This document shows, piece by piece, positions 10,729 through 23,760 of a stretch of 64,000 bases of DNA. Below the pieces are notes generated by a model, which saw nothing but the letters and a program-made list of their open reading frames with translations, did not search any database and was not told the DNA's origin. The position numbers were made by a program, and so were the translations under genes. The stretch is from the NCBI GenBank assembly GCA_933228675.1, contig OW121742.1, forward strand, positions 112,009,242 to 112,073,241. The letters run 5' to 3'. Every line of letters begins with the position of its first letter. Position 1 is the first letter of the stretch. The stretch is from Stomorhina lunata (taxonomy: Eukaryota; Arthropoda; Insecta; Diptera; Rhiniidae).

Positions 10729-13648
10729 AAATATTACAATTAAATCTGAACCACTGCGCAGCGGCTCAAGACCTTCTTAGCCAAACAACTAGAGAAATGG
10801 ATATTGACGTTGCAATAATAAGTGAGCAGTATAAAAATCTCTTTAGCGGTATATGGCAAAAAGACAATTTAGGAAAAGCAGCAATATGGACGTGTGGCAA
10901 GCTCCCATTTCAAGAAACAATGAAGTACCCATCAGACGGCTTTGTTAGAGTAATGATTAAAGGAGTACATATATATAGCTGCTACATTTCCCCAAATGCT
11001 GCACAAAGTGAATTTGAAAACTTTATAGATAGGCTCGTGTCAGACGCTACGAAATTCAATCCAAAAATTATTGCTGGCGACTTTAATGCTTGGGCAGTGG
11101 ACTGGGGGTCACCCTTCACAAATGCCAGAGGTCGTAAACTCCTTGAAGCTTTCTCACAATTAGACCTGGTATTGTCTAACGCTGGAAGCATTCAAACATT
11201 TAGAAGAGGTGCAACTGGTTCTATTGTTGACATCACGTTCACTAGCCCATCTCTGGCAAGAAATATAAATTGGAAAGTAAGTGAGCACTATACACATAGC
11301 GACCACCAGGCTATATTATATAACATCGAAGAAATCAACCCCTCTAAATCAAAAAATCGTTCCCAAACGATAGGCTGGGCCCAAGAGAAATTTGATACAG
11401 AATCTTTCTTGGCCGAATTCTCATCCAGGTTAACACCCGGAGCTACATACGATGTAACAAGAAAACAAATAACTGAAGCTCTAAAAAAAGCATGTGATGC
11501 ATCAATGCCTAGAAAAGTACAAGCAAATCGCAGGAAACCAAATTATTGGTGGAACTCCGAAATTGCTGAACTAAGAAGAGCCTGTCTTAAAGCAAGACGT
11601 ATATTCCAAAGGGGGCAGTCACGACAAGATTCCGAGAGTAAACGTCAACTATACATACAAACTAGGCGTAACGTTCAAAAGGCTATAAGGAAAAGCAAAC
11701 AGGAAAGTTTTAAACTGCTTTGCAATGAAGTTGATTCCAATCCATGGGGAAATGCATATCGCATAGTTATGACAAGGTTAAGAACCCAAAGAACCCCAGA
11801 AGTAACATGCCCATACCTCCTTAGAAAAATAATAGAAGTATTGTTTCCAAAAGGGCAGCCGACGCAGAGTATGCCGATATATCCTATAGCCGATATAGAA
11901 GAAGTGACAGAAGAAGAAGTTCTCCAAACCTGCTCCCATATTGGTGACAAGAAAGCCCCTGGTTTAGATAGAATTCCGAACAAAGCACTTAAAACTGCGC
12001 TTAAGGCTAATCCACAAGTATTTGCAGATGTCTTTAACTCCTGCCTTTGCACTGGAGAATTTCCAGAAGTATGGAAAAAGCAAAAACTGGTCTTAATTCC
12101 AAAGCCCAACAAACGCCTAGGCGAGCCGTCATCGTACCGACCAATATGTCTATTGGATACTCTAGGTAAAGTCCTAGAAAGAGTGATTTATAATAGACTG
12201 CTAGAAGCTGTGGAAAGTGTAAATGGACTCTCGGTCAGACAGTATGGTTTTCGTAAATCAAGATCGACGATAGATGCGATAAATCAAGTGAAAACAATTG
12301 CAGAAAATGCGATAAAGGGTAAAGGAGCGAATAAAAAGTACTGTGTGGTTGTTACTTTAGATATTAAAAATGCTTTTAATAGCGCTGGCTGGAATTTTAT
12401 TATGTCAACACTAAGAAACCTAGATGTCCCAAATTACATTATTAGAATTGTAGGAGACTATTTCAACAACAGAACACTCTGGTATAATACGGATGATGGT
12501 ATGAAATCATATGAAACCTCAGCAGGAGTACCCCAGGGCTCAGTACTTGGGCCATTACTATGGAATGTAATGTATAACGGAGTGCTGGAGTTGAATATCC
12601 CTGAAGAGGCGAATATTATAGGATTCGCAGACGATATAGCTATAGTCGTATGTGCACGATTCCTAGATGAAGTTCAAATGTATACCAACGAGACAATTAG
12701 TATTGTGAAATCATGGCTAGATAAAGCCGGTAAGAAACATTAAATATCCAAGTAGGTGAGACTATTATAACGTCATCCCCTTCTCTGAAGTACCTAGGAG
12801 TTATGATTGATGATAAACTAAACTTTAAGGCGCATATGGAATACGCATATAAAAAAGCCGCAGCAGTTAGTAATGCTCTCAGCAGAATTATGCCAAATGT
12901 TGGAGGGCCAAGACAAAGCCGTAGAATCTTATTAACTAGAGTAACAATGTCGATCTTACTGTATGGAGCTCCTATTTGGGCCAGGTCCATTAAAAACACG
13001 ACACGTAAAAACATAATCTCACTATTCCGTCAGAGTTGCCTCCGAGTCTGTAGCGGATACAGAACAATATCTCTTGAAGCTTCAGCGATAATTGCTGGTA
13101 TGATCCCTATTGACTTGTCTTCCTTTGAGGCACATAGCATTTATGTAGCCAAGGAAAACAATAGAGAAGAAAACCCCCGCGAGAGAAAACAAATTGAAAG
13201 AGATGATACTATTGTGAAATGGCAAAGAAGGTGGGAAAATACAGAAAAAGGTCGATGGACCTACAAACTGATTCCAAACATTAGTAAATGGATAACACGT
13301 AAACATGGTGATGTTAATTACTACTTAACACAATTCTTAAGCGGCCATGGAGGGTACAGAGGATATCTATTCAAGTATGGTCTAGATAATTCTCCAAACT
13401 GTCCAATGTGTTCAATAACTGAAGATGCAGAGCATGTAGTTTTTAACTGTCCAAGATTCCAAGTACAGAGAAACTTGATAATGAGCGAAGTGGGAGACCC
13501 TATAAATCCCAACAATATAGTAGATTTAATGCTACAATCTAAAGAAAAATGGGCTCTAGTGTCAAATTTTATATGTGAAATACACCTTCAACTAAGGAAT
13601 GAAGAAGACATTCGCAAAGAAAATAACAGAGCTGTATCAAATATGTAG
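10725..13648 (+). pseudogene. LINE ORF2, endonuclease-reverse transcriptase, internally deleted
   Basis: ORF2 nicks the target and copies the element RNA into the nick. The ATG at 10725 overlaps the ORF1 stop. An APE-like endonuclease occupies about residues 1-200, with NLNHC near the start, GDFNAWAVDWG at residues 118-128 and SDH at 192-194. The reverse transcriptase follows, with KKAPGLD, SYRPICLLDTLGK, QYGFRKSRST, AGVPQGSVLGPLLW and the catalytic FADD at residues 634-637 (12624-12635). The frame stops at 12741-12743. The thumb and C-terminal part continue in another frame, open from 12734 to 13648. Compared with relatives, a stretch of about 20 residues after FADD seems missing there, so a small deletion caused the shift. 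The C-terminus has the clade's CX2CX7HX4C motif (CPMC...EHVVFNC). No RNase H motif is seen, which argues against the LOA and I clades. The upstream domains look intact. Confidence 0.95.
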
Positions 13649-13843
13649 ATAGCCGTAGCGCTAACCAGCCCCGCGAAGTAATACCTAACAGCAGTGCCGC
13701 GGGGAGAGTGGTCGATGCATGGGAATATGGTTTAGTGAGTATGGACGTAGATCGAGTCTCACATAGTAGATTGCTGTTCATATCCGTAAGCCATGAATAT
13801 GAATGCCAATTTGCATCCGTAAACAGGATTCCGAAACCCATAC

Positions 13844-13881
<38 letters not shown>
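13649..13881 (+). other. LINE 3' UTR and poly(A) tail
   Basis: About 196 bp of non-coding sequence is followed by about 37 A (13845-13881). The 3' UTR is less AT-rich than host DNA. The satellite resumes at once after the A run, as expected for target-primed reverse transcription. The last A may belong to the target. Confidence 0.9.
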
Positions 13882-13883
<2 letters not shown>

Positions 13884-15354
13884 CTATGACTAGACTATGA
13901 CTAGACTATGACTAGACTATGACTAGACTATGACTAGACTATGACTAGACTATGACTAGACTATGACTAGACTATGACTAGACTATGACTAGACTATGAC
14001 TAGACTATGACTAGACTATGACTAGACTATGACTAGACTATGACTAGACTATGACTAGACTATGACTAGACTATGACTAGACTATGACTAGACTATGACT
14101 AGACTATGACTAGACTATGACTAGACTATGACTAGACTATGACTAGACTATGACTAGACTATGACTAGACTATGACTAGACTATGACTAGACTATGACTA
14201 GACTATGACTAGACTATGACTAGACTATGACTAGACTATGACTAGACTATGACTAGACTATGACTAGACTATGACTAGACTATGACTAGACTATGACTAG
14301 ACTATGACTAGACTATGACTAGACTATGACTAGACTATGACTAGACTATGACTAGACTATGACTAGACTATGACTAGACTATGACTAGACTATGACTAGA
14401 CTATGACTAGACTATGACTAGACTATGACTAGACTATGACTAGACTATGACTAGACTATGACTAGACTATGACTAGACTATGACTAGACTATGACTAGAC
14501 TATGACTAGACTATGACTAGACTATGACTAGACTATGACTAGACTATGACTAGACTATGACTAGACTATGACTAGACTATGACTAGACTATGACTAGACT
14601 ATGACTAGACTATGACTAGACTATGACTAGACTATGACTAGACTATGACTAGACTATGACTAGACTATGACTAGACTATGACTAGACTATGACTAGACTA
14701 TGACTAGACTATGACTAGACTATGACTAGACTATGACTAGACTATGACTAGACTATGACTAGACTATGACTAGACTATGACTAGACTATGACTAGACTAT
14801 GACTAGACTATGACTAGACTATGACTAGACTATGACTAGACTATGACTAGACTATGACTAGACTATGACTAGACTATGACTAGACTATGACTAGACTATG
14901 ACTAGACTATGACTAGACTATGACTAGACTATGACTAGACTATGACTAGACTATGACTAGACTATGACTAGACTATGACTAGACTATGACTAGACTATGA
15001 CTAGACTATGACTAGACTATGACTAGACTATGACTAGACTATGACTAGACTATGACTAGACTATGACTAGACTATGACTAGACTATGACTAGCCTATGAC
15101 TAGACTATGACTAGACTATGACTAGACTATGACTAGACTATGACTAGACTATGACTAGACTATGACTAGACTATGACTAGACTATGACTAGACTATGACT
15201 AGACTATGACTAGACTATGACTAGACTATGACTAGACTATGACTAGACTATGACTAGACTATGACTAGACTATGACTAGACTATGACTAGACTATGACTA
15301 GACTATGACTAGACTATGACTAGACTATGACTAGACTATGACTAGACTATGACT
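13882..15354. repeat. Satellite C, 11-bp tandem repeat, right block
   Basis: About 134 copies of the same unit continue in phase with the left block. A single variant unit is seen near 15093 (AGCCT instead of AGACT). The array ends at ATGACT before CTACTCTTTA. Confidence 0.97.
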
Positions 15355-16630
15355 CTACTCTTTAAATCCTTTAAAAGTTATAAAAATTTAAAATCTCGAA
15401 TGCACTTGCATTTGAATAATTTGTCTTAGTTATATCAACAAATCCATAAAAAAAGATTCATTCGCATAAAATTTTTCTTAACAACTTTATCATATCAATC
15501 ACTTAGGAAAACTTTTCTTTAACTCAGTATCAGCTGTTAAAATCTTGTTTGCGCTAAATTATGACCAAAAATATTAAAAGAAAAAATACTAAAAAATATA
15601 ATAAAGTTAAATAAAGATATACGATTTTATTTTAGCGAATATAAATTTGCACAAGCGGGTCAAAAAATGCAAACATACTCGTTACAATCACAAATTCAAA
15701 TCAGTTTGTGTACGCAGTAATAAATTGAAAAGTTAAACGGAGACGGAAATGGAAAATAGAATCCGTACGAAGCTTAAAAGAAGGTTGTGTGATAAGTTTT
15801 TCCAGAGATTTCTAACGGAGTCATTTGAAGAAGAATAAAAGACAAGTCAAAAAGTATCCATGGTCATAGTCTAGTCATAGGCTTGTCACCTTATAATAAT
15901 TGTCTTGACAATTTTACTCTAACTATTCTTTAGTTTTTGGCTCGTGTTGTTAAGAAATCTCTAATTCCCTTTTATTTAGTTAACATTATCCCAATGGTCA
16001 ACAAATCTTGTTAAACAAATTCAAACAGCCAAATTACCATGAAATTTCAACCATCCTTGATGACCTGTTGTATTTGTTTAATCATTTCCTTCTTAATTTG
16101 GTTCTTTTCATGATTTTCATTTTGCCATTATTTCTGCTGTTTTAATAGAATTTGTTTGGTCAAAGCAAAAGATGATGAAATCCCCTAAGAGATTTAAGTC
16201 CTAATAACTCTGAGATTCGTTGATTCGTATAATTCATAGACATAAATTGGTAGAAAATATTATAATTTTCTTGTCTTGTTATTATCATTAGTTTTGCTTC
16301 TTTGTATTTATAAAATGCCATTATAAAGATTATTTGATTTGTTTTAATTTTGTTGAAGTTTTCTTTTCAGAGTAAAGAAAGGGAGGAACGTAGAAAGCAG
16401 TAAAATTTTGCTAAGTTCAGTGGTATATAACTTATTTAATTTCAAAGATATAATACTAGGTTTACAGTAAATTAAACCACAAAGTCTTGGCTTTCCATCA
16501 TTATACAAATCGTTCGCATATTTTTGCATATCTATATTAAACAGTAAATCAAAGGATTTGACACAGAGAAATTTCAATAAAAAAATTGCTACAAGACAAA
16601 TATTTAATAATTAAAATTTTGTTGCTTGTG
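15355..16630. other. AT-rich intergenic DNA with an inverted satellite C fragment
   Basis: No gene is recognised. A 17-bp perfect inverse of satellite C (TCATAGTCTAGTCATAG) stands alone at 15864-15880. A copy of the 200-bp octamer repeat lies around 16440-16560, with its core at about 16515-16530. A 29-codon ORF at 15749-15838 (MENRIRTKLKRRLC...) has no known relative and is probably chance. Confidence 0.5.
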
Positions 16631-18241
16631 AAAATTTTGAAAAATTTCTTACAAATAAAAGAAATAAATTTTTTAAAAATTTCCTATAAAAAAAAGAAAT
16701 TTTTGAAAAATTTCCTATAAAGATAGGAAATTTTTGAAAAATTTCCTATAAAAATAGGAAATTTTTGAAAAATTTCTTATAAAAATAGGAAATTTTTGAA
16801 AAATTTCCTATAAAAATAGGAAATTTTTGAAAAATTTCCTATAAAAATAGGAAATTTTTGAAAAATTTCCTATAAAAATAGGAAATTTTTGAAAAATTTC
16901 CTATAAAAAAAGGAAATTTTTGAAAAATTTCCTATAAAAAAAGGAAATTTTTGAAAAATTTCCTATAAAAATAGGAAATTTTTGAAAAATTTCCTATAAA
17001 AATAGGAAATTTTTGAAAAATTTCCCATAAAAATAGGAAATTTTTGAAAAATTTCCTATAAAAATAGGAAATTTTTGAAAAATTTCCTATAAAAATAGAA
17101 AAATTTCCTATAAAAATAGGAAATTTTTGAAAAATTTCCTATAAAAATAGGAAATTTTTGAAAAATTTCCTATAAAAATAGGAAATTTTTGAAAAATTTC
17201 CTATAAAAATAGGAAATTTTTGAAAAATTTCCTATCAAAATAGGAAATTTTTGAAAAATTTCCTATAAAAATTGGAAATTTTTGAAAAATTTCCTATAAA
17301 AATAGGAAATTTTTGAAAAATTTCCTATAAAAATAGGAAATTTTTGAAAAATTTCCTATAAAAATAGGAAATTTTTGAAAAATTTCCTATAAAAATAGGA
17401 AATTTTTGAAAAATTTCCTATAAAAATAGGAAATTTTTGAAAAATTTCCTATAAAAATAGGAAATTTTTGAAAAATTTCCTATAAAAATAGGAAATTTTT
17501 GAAAAATTTCCTATAAAAATAGGAAATTTTTGAAAAATTTCCTATAAAAAAAGGAAATTTTTGAAAAATTTCCTATAAAAATAGGAAATTTTTGAAAAAT
17601 TTCCTATAAAAATAGGAAATTTTTGAAAAATTTCCTATAAAAATAGGAAATTTTTGAAAAATTTCCTATAAAAATAGGAAATTTTTGAAAAATTTCCTAT
17701 AAAAATAGGAAATTTTTGAAAAATTTCCTATAAAAATAGGAAATTTTTGAAAAATTTCCTATAAAAATAGGAAATTTTTGAAAAATTTCCTATAAAAATA
17801 GGAAATTTTTGAAAAATTTCCTATAAAAATAGGAAATTTTTGAAAAATTTCCTATAAAAATAGGAAATTTTTGAAAAATTTCCTATAAAAATAGGAAATT
17901 TTTGAAAAATATTCTATAAAAATAGGGAATTTTTGAAAAATTTCCTATAAAAATAGGAAATTTTTGAAAAAATTTCCTATAAAAATAGGAAATTTTTGAA
18001 AAATTTCCTATAAAAATAAGAAATTTTTGAAAAATTTCCTATAAAAATAGGAAATTTTTGAAAAATTTCCTATAAAAATAGGAAATTTTGAAAATTTTCC
18101 TATAGAAATAAGAATTTTTAAAAAAATTTCATATAAAATTAAGAAATTTTTGAAAAAAATTTCTGAGACTGAGAAATTTTTGAAAAATTTTCTATAAAAA
18201 TAAGAAATTTTTGAAAATTTTCTATAAAACTAGGAAACTTT
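16631..18241 (+). repeat. Satellite A block A1 (31 bp), forward orientation
   Basis: The 31-bp unit consists of arms GGAAATTTTT and AAAAATTTCC around one G, then the spacer TATAAAAATA. About 52 units are present, decayed at both edges and homogeneous in the middle. It is flanked on both sides by copies of the 200-bp octamer repeat (cores at 16515 and 18321), so it seems to have grown inside that older array. Confidence 0.95.
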
Positions 18242-21200
18242 CCTTTTGTAGAAACGTTATTAAAATGTATTTAGGATTAAAGGCTAAAATCGTAGCTTTT
18301 TACCGATATATTAATCATCTGCATATATTTGCCTTTTCAACTTAAGAACAAGAGTGAAGCTTTCGTATCACCAAAATTTTTCAAAATTTATATGTTAAAT
18401 ATTTTTATCTTGAAATGTCTAAATTTAATATTTTAGGCTAAATATGCAAATATATGCAAATTTTGTATATACCGCTGTAAAGCTATGACTTGAGCCTTCA
18501 ATCTTGTTTTAATTTGCTTTTCTTGATTTACTATAAAAAAAGTTATAGCCCAACTAAACAGAAAAATCTGTCTTTTTCTCTTAATCCATAATAATTTTTT
18601 TAGTAGTCTTGTTATAAAAATGTCTATTAAATATTTTTTTGTCATTTTCTCTAGAAAACTTTAATATCCTAAAAACTTATTGGTTTTTTAGCCATAGGGG
18701 CGTAAAAGTTTTCCATAAAATAAAACTATTTCTTTTTCTTTACTTGATAAAATTCGTTTAGTTTGATTTGTTCTTAGTTTAAAAAAAAATTTTCCATCTT
18801 CCTCTGCTTTATTTTAATATAAATAAATTTTCCTTTATTTTTGCACTATTTTTGCTTGATGATTTGCTACTTTTTTTTGTTTAAACTTTTTTTCTCTACA
18901 GATTTCTATTCCATGATGATGAAACAATAGTGTGGAAGAAATCTTTCAATCATAAAATGAATGAACGAACGAAAGATTTCAATATGTCTGACGGCATTTA
19001 ATAGTTTTTTGCAGTTGATAATAAAAAAAAATGTCATAAAATTGTTTGCAACAAAGACAAAAGAATTGGTAATAAAAATAAAATATTTCGAAAAATCGAA
19101 AAAGAAAAATTCGAGGCAAAAAAAAAAAACAAAAAACGTTTTGTTATATTAAGAAACTCATGCATACAATTTATTGGCTTAAAACGAAATTGATTAAAAA
19201 AAAATATATATATTCTATTTGTGTTGTCATAAAAGTTGTTTTTTTTAGGTATTAAAAATAATAAGGAAATGCAGCCTTAGCTATTGACTATAACATTTTT
19301 ATTTTATTTTATATTATCCGAATTTTTATACAATTTTTTATGATATTTTCGTGGTGTCTATAAAATAAAGAGAAGCCAATTAAGTCTACATATTTACGAG
19401 ATATATTGAAATAAATATCAAAAGCTTTTTGAGTTTATAGGCGTAATTAGATTAATAGTCAAGGACAAAAAGGTCAAATTTGAAATATAATAAAGTGAAG
19501 ACATGAGTTATGTACTAGAATAAAAGTTAAAGGAAGATATTTCATTTTATATTCACTTATATAAGGTAAAAAGCTTCATTTTATATCTGGAATAAAAATT
19601 TTATTAAGTTTGGTTGCATATAACTTTTTCCAATTAAAAGATATGAAACGAAGTTTATAACACAATACACACTGAGATCTAAGCTTTATATCGATGTATA
19701 AAACACTTGCATATATTTGCATATTTGGCTTAAAAATAAGAGCAAAAAGTTAACAAAATTTTTTATAAGAATAAACGTTTTGTCAAGTTTGGCTGCAGAT
19801 AACTTTTTTTCGGTTGAGAGATATAAAATGAAGTTTATAATATAATAAACACTTAAGTCTTAGCTTTACATCGATATATAAAACACCTGCATATATTTGC
19901 ATATTTAGCTTAAAAATAAGAGCCAAGAGTAAACAAAATTTTTTATAAGAAAAACATTTTATTAATTTTCTTATTTTTATTTTAATGCAAAAGTAATAAC
20001 TTTGTTTCAATTAAAATCTTTAAATTTAAATGTAACCCATAATAAAGACTTCAGCCCTGTCTTTTAATAGTTATAAAAATCATTTGCATATTTTTGCATA
20101 TTCAGCATGAAAACAAGTTTTAAAAATGTTTTATATAAAATCAGTTTTTTAAAGAAATCATTACAAATTGTTACTTATTATTTACATTCTTGTTATTTCA
20201 TTTAAAATGAAAAAGCCATAACTTATCTTCTGTAAAAAGATTTCAAACGAAATGTATCTCGTAATAAAGACTAAGGACCTAGCTTAATATCGGTATATAA
20301 ATTATCTGCATATTTTTGCATATTTAGCATAAGAACAGTAATAGAACTTTCAAATCTAAAAATAAATAAAAACTACAAATTGTTTTTTAATCTTAAATGA
20401 AAATGCAATAAATTTTCTTCTATAAAAGGTTTTGAAAGAAAGTTTATCTCGGTCTTAAGACTTAGGTCCTAGCTTAATATCGGTATAAAAATAATCTGCA
20501 TATTTTTGCATATTTACCATAAAAACAACTTTGAATCTCCAAAATTGTTCATATGAAATCTTTTTTGTATTCAAGACAAACAAATCGTTATTATGTTATA
20601 AAAACCTTTGAAAGAAAAACTATCTCGCAATAAAGACCAAAGTCCTGGCTTTGCTTTGATATATAAATCATTTGTTTATATTTGCATATTCAACTTAAAA
20701 ACAAGTTTAGAACTATCGGATCTCAAAAATGTTTCATATAAAACCATTTTTGTTAACAAAAACATAAAAATTGTTATTATTTTGTTATTTAAACTTAAAT
20801 GAAAAAGCAATTACTTTTTTCTGTAAAAAGCTTTGAAACAAAAAGTATCTCGTAATAAAGACTAAGGTCCTGGCTTTGCAAAGATATAAAAATCATTTGC
20901 ATATATTTGCATATTCCATCTTAAAACAAGTGCAAAACGTTCGTCTTTCGAAAATTTTCATATTTTAAACAATAACTCAAAATTGTAATTATTTTCTCCC
21001 TGAGATAAAAAGCAACAAATTAAAAAACTTTTGAAACGAAGTACATATCGTAATCAAGACTGAAGACCTGGCTTAACATGCGCATATAAATCAATTGCTT
21101 ATTTTTGCATATTTATCAAAAAAGCAGGAGTACCATTTTTTAATCACCAATTTTTTTTTCATATAATATTATTTGTTCCCAAATCCCTACAATTTCTTTA

Positions 21201-21545
21201 TCTTTCCATAAATAAAAGCTAAATTTCTTTGTAGTGGTAAAAGCTTTAAAAACCAAATGTATCACAGATTAAAGACAGAAGTAATAGCTTTACTTTAGTA
21301 TATAAATAATTTGCATATATTTGCATAATTACCTAAAACGAAGAATATTGCTTTCGGATCACTAAAAAGTTTCTTAAAAAATCAATGTCTTAAAGAAAAA
21401 CTGCAAATTTTGTTATTTGCTTTTAAATTAAAAAGCAATAACTTTATTTCTGTGACAAGTTTCGAAACAAAATATATCTCAAATTAAAAGCTCAGGTCTC
21501 AGCTTCTTCTCGACCTATAAATTATCTGCATATATTTGCATATTC
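18242..21545 (+). repeat. Old ~200-bp tandem repeat with paired octamer core
   Basis: Diverged copies share a block of the form AATAAAGACTAAGGTCCT, GGCTTT, ATATAAATCA and then a core close to ATTTGCATATATTTGCAT. Cores lie near 18321, 19708, 19888, 20083, 20307, 20497, 20671, 20895, 21094, 21311 and 21527, with one inverted copy at about 18430-18510. Spacing from 19708 on is 174-224 bp, mean about 202. Between cores the copies are poorly conserved. Further copies lie outside this block at 16515, 23879, 25609 and 25808. The core carries two ATTTGCAT words, the inverse of the POU-type octamer ATGCAAAT. Whether proteins bind it is unknown. Confidence 0.8.
18902..19001 (+). other. Exon-like segment after a strong 3' splice-site motif (candidate only)
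   Basis: A pyrimidine tract ending TTTTTTTCTCTACAG is followed by an open frame reading FLFHDDETIVWKKSF and ending in a stop at about 19001. Its composition is less A/T-skewed than the surroundings. No family is recognised and no convincing 5' splice site follows. It could be a terminal exon of a gene in whose intron the satellites lie, or chance. Confidence 0.15.
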
Positions 21546-23760
21546 TATAGAAAAAATGATGATAGGAAGACATTTCTATAAAAAAAATGACGATAGGCAG
21601 ATATTCCTATAGAAAAGTTGACGATAAGAAACACTTTACTATCGACAAGTTGACTATAGAAAGACTTTACTATAGAAAAATTGATGAAATTTAGACTTTT
21701 GTTTACTAAAGTTAATGACAGTAAGACTTTTCTATAAAAAAGTTGACGATAAAAATACTTTTCTATAGAAAAGTTGACTATAGGAAGACTTTCCTATAGA
21801 AAAGTTCACGATAGGAAGACTTTTCTATAGAAAAGTTGACGATAGAACAACTTTTCTGTAGAAAAGTTGACGATAGGAAGACTTTTCTATAGAAAAGTTG
21901 ACGATAGGAAGACTTTTCTATAGAAAAGTTGACGATAGGAAGACTTTTCTATAGAAAAGTTGACGATAGGAAGACTTTTCTATAGAAAAGTTGACGATAG
22001 GAAGACTTTTCTATAGAAAAGTTGACGATAGGAAGACTTTTCTATAGAAAAGTTGACGATAGGAAGACTTTTCTATAGAAAAGTTGACGATAGGAAGACT
22101 TTTCTATAGAAAAGTTGACGATAGGAAGACTTTTCTATAGAAAAGTTGACGATAGGAAGACTTTTCTATAGAAAAGTTGACGATAGGAAGACTTTTCTAT
22201 AGAAAAGTTGACGATAGGAAGACTTTTCTATAGAAAAGTTGACGATAGGAAGACTTTTCTATAGAAAAGTTGACGATAGGAAGATTTTTCTATAGAAAAG
22301 TTGACGATAGGAAGACTTTTCCATAGAAAAGTTGACGATAGGAAGACTTTTCTATAGAAAAGTTGACGATAGGAAGACTTTTCTATAGAAAAGTTGACGA
22401 TAGCAAGACTTTTCTATAGAAAAGTTGAGGATAGGAAGACTTTTCTATAGAAAAGTTGACGATAGGAATACTTTTCTATAGAAAAGTTGACGATAGGAAG
22501 ACTTTTCTATAGAAAAGTTGACGATAGGAAGACTTTTCTATAGAAAAGTTGATGATAGGAAGACTTTTCTATAGAAAAGTTGACGATAGGAAGACTTTTC
22601 TATAGAAAAGTTGACGATAGGAAGACTTTTCTATAGAAAAGTTGACGATAGGAAGACTTTTCTATAGAAAAGTTGACGATAGGAAGACTTTTCTATAGAA
22701 AAGTTGACGATAGGAAGACTTTTCTATAGAAAAGTTGACGATAGGAAGACTTTTCTATAGAAAAGTTGACGATAGGAAGACTTTTCTATAGAAAAGTTGA
22801 CGATAGGAAGACTTTTCTATAGAAAAGTTGACGATAGGAAGACTTTTCTATAGAAAAGTTGACGATAGGAAGACTTTTCTATAGAAAAGTTGACGATAGG
22901 AAGACTTTTCTATAGAAAAGTTGACGATAGGAAGACTTTTCTATAGAAAAGTTGACGATAGGAAGACTTTTCTATAGAAAAGTTGACGATAGGAAGACTT
23001 TTCTATAGAAAAGTTGACGATAGGAAGACTTTTCTATAGAAAAGTTGACGATAGGTATTTTTTTTTTATAGAAAAGTAGACGATAGGAAGTTTTTTCTAT
23101 GAAAAAGTTGAAGATAGGTAGTTTTATCTATAGAAAAGTTGACGATAGGAAGTTTTTTCTATAGAAAAGTTGACGATAGAAAGTTTTTTCTATAGAAAAG
23201 TTGACGATAGGAAGTTTTTTCTTTAGAAAAGTTGACGATAGGAAGTTTTTTTCTATAGAAAAGTTGACGATAGGAAGTTTTTTCTATAGAAAAGTTGACG
23301 ATAGGAAGTTTTTTCTATAAAAAAGTTGACGATAGGAAGTTTTTTTTTATAGAAAAGTTGACGATAGGAAGTTTTTTCTATGGAAAAGTTGACGATAGAA
23401 AGTTTTTTCTATAGAAAAGTTGACGATAGGAAGTTTTTTCTAGAGAAAAGTTGACGATAGGAAGTTTTTTCTAGAGAAAACTTGACGATAGGAAGTTTTT
23501 TCTAGAGAAAAGTTGACGATAGGAAGTTTTTTCTAGAGAAAAGTTGACGATAGGAAGCTTTTTCTAGAGAAAAGTTGACGATAGGAAGTTTTTTCTAGAG
23601 AAAAGTTGACGATAGGAAGTTTTTTCTATAGAAAAGTTGATGATACGAGGACTTTTCTTTAGAAAAGTTAATGATTGGAAGACTTTTCTTTAGAAAAGTT
23701 GATGATTGGAAGATTTTTCTATAGGAAAGTTAATGATTGGAAGACTTTTCGTCAACTTCG
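21546..23760 (+). repeat. Satellite B block B1 (31 bp), forward orientation
   Basis: The unit is the 18-bp perfect palindrome ACTTTTCTATAGAAAAGT plus TGACGATAGGAAG. The block is homogeneous from about 21780 to 23050. It then changes to a subfamily in which GAAGAC is replaced by GAAGTT (23050-23630), partly with TAGAGAAAA, and decays to 23760. It begins about 15 bp after an octamer-repeat core (21527). The next core is at 23879, so the block lies within the 200-bp repeat array. Confidence 0.96.

Larger units (their letters stand above)
8694..13881 (+). mobile_element. R1-clade non-LTR retrotransposon inserted in satellite C
   Basis: This element of about 5.2 kb has a 743-bp 5' leader, a gag-like ORF1 with three zinc knuckles, an ORF2 with an APE-type endonuclease and a reverse transcriptase but no RNase H, a C-terminal CX2CX7HX4C motif, a short 3' UTR and a run of about 37 A. 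This order is that of the R1 clade. Both sides are the same 11-bp satellite, so the target duplication is hidden by the periodicity. The phase is kept if the last A is counted as target. Both ORFs are broken, so this copy is inactive, but the damage is slight and the insertion is probably young. Confidence 0.95.

Noticed and set aside
11675..13515. Minus-strand ORFs opposite LINE ORF2
   Set aside because: Antisense shadows of the endonuclease and reverse transcriptase coding sequence.
6752..15354. Telomeric or centromeric identity of the 11-bp satellite
   Set aside because: It does not match TTAGG-type telomere repeats, and nothing in the sequence shows centromere function.
15749..15838. 29-codon ORF rich in Arg and Lys
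   Set aside because: Too short, no relatives recognised and no supporting signals.
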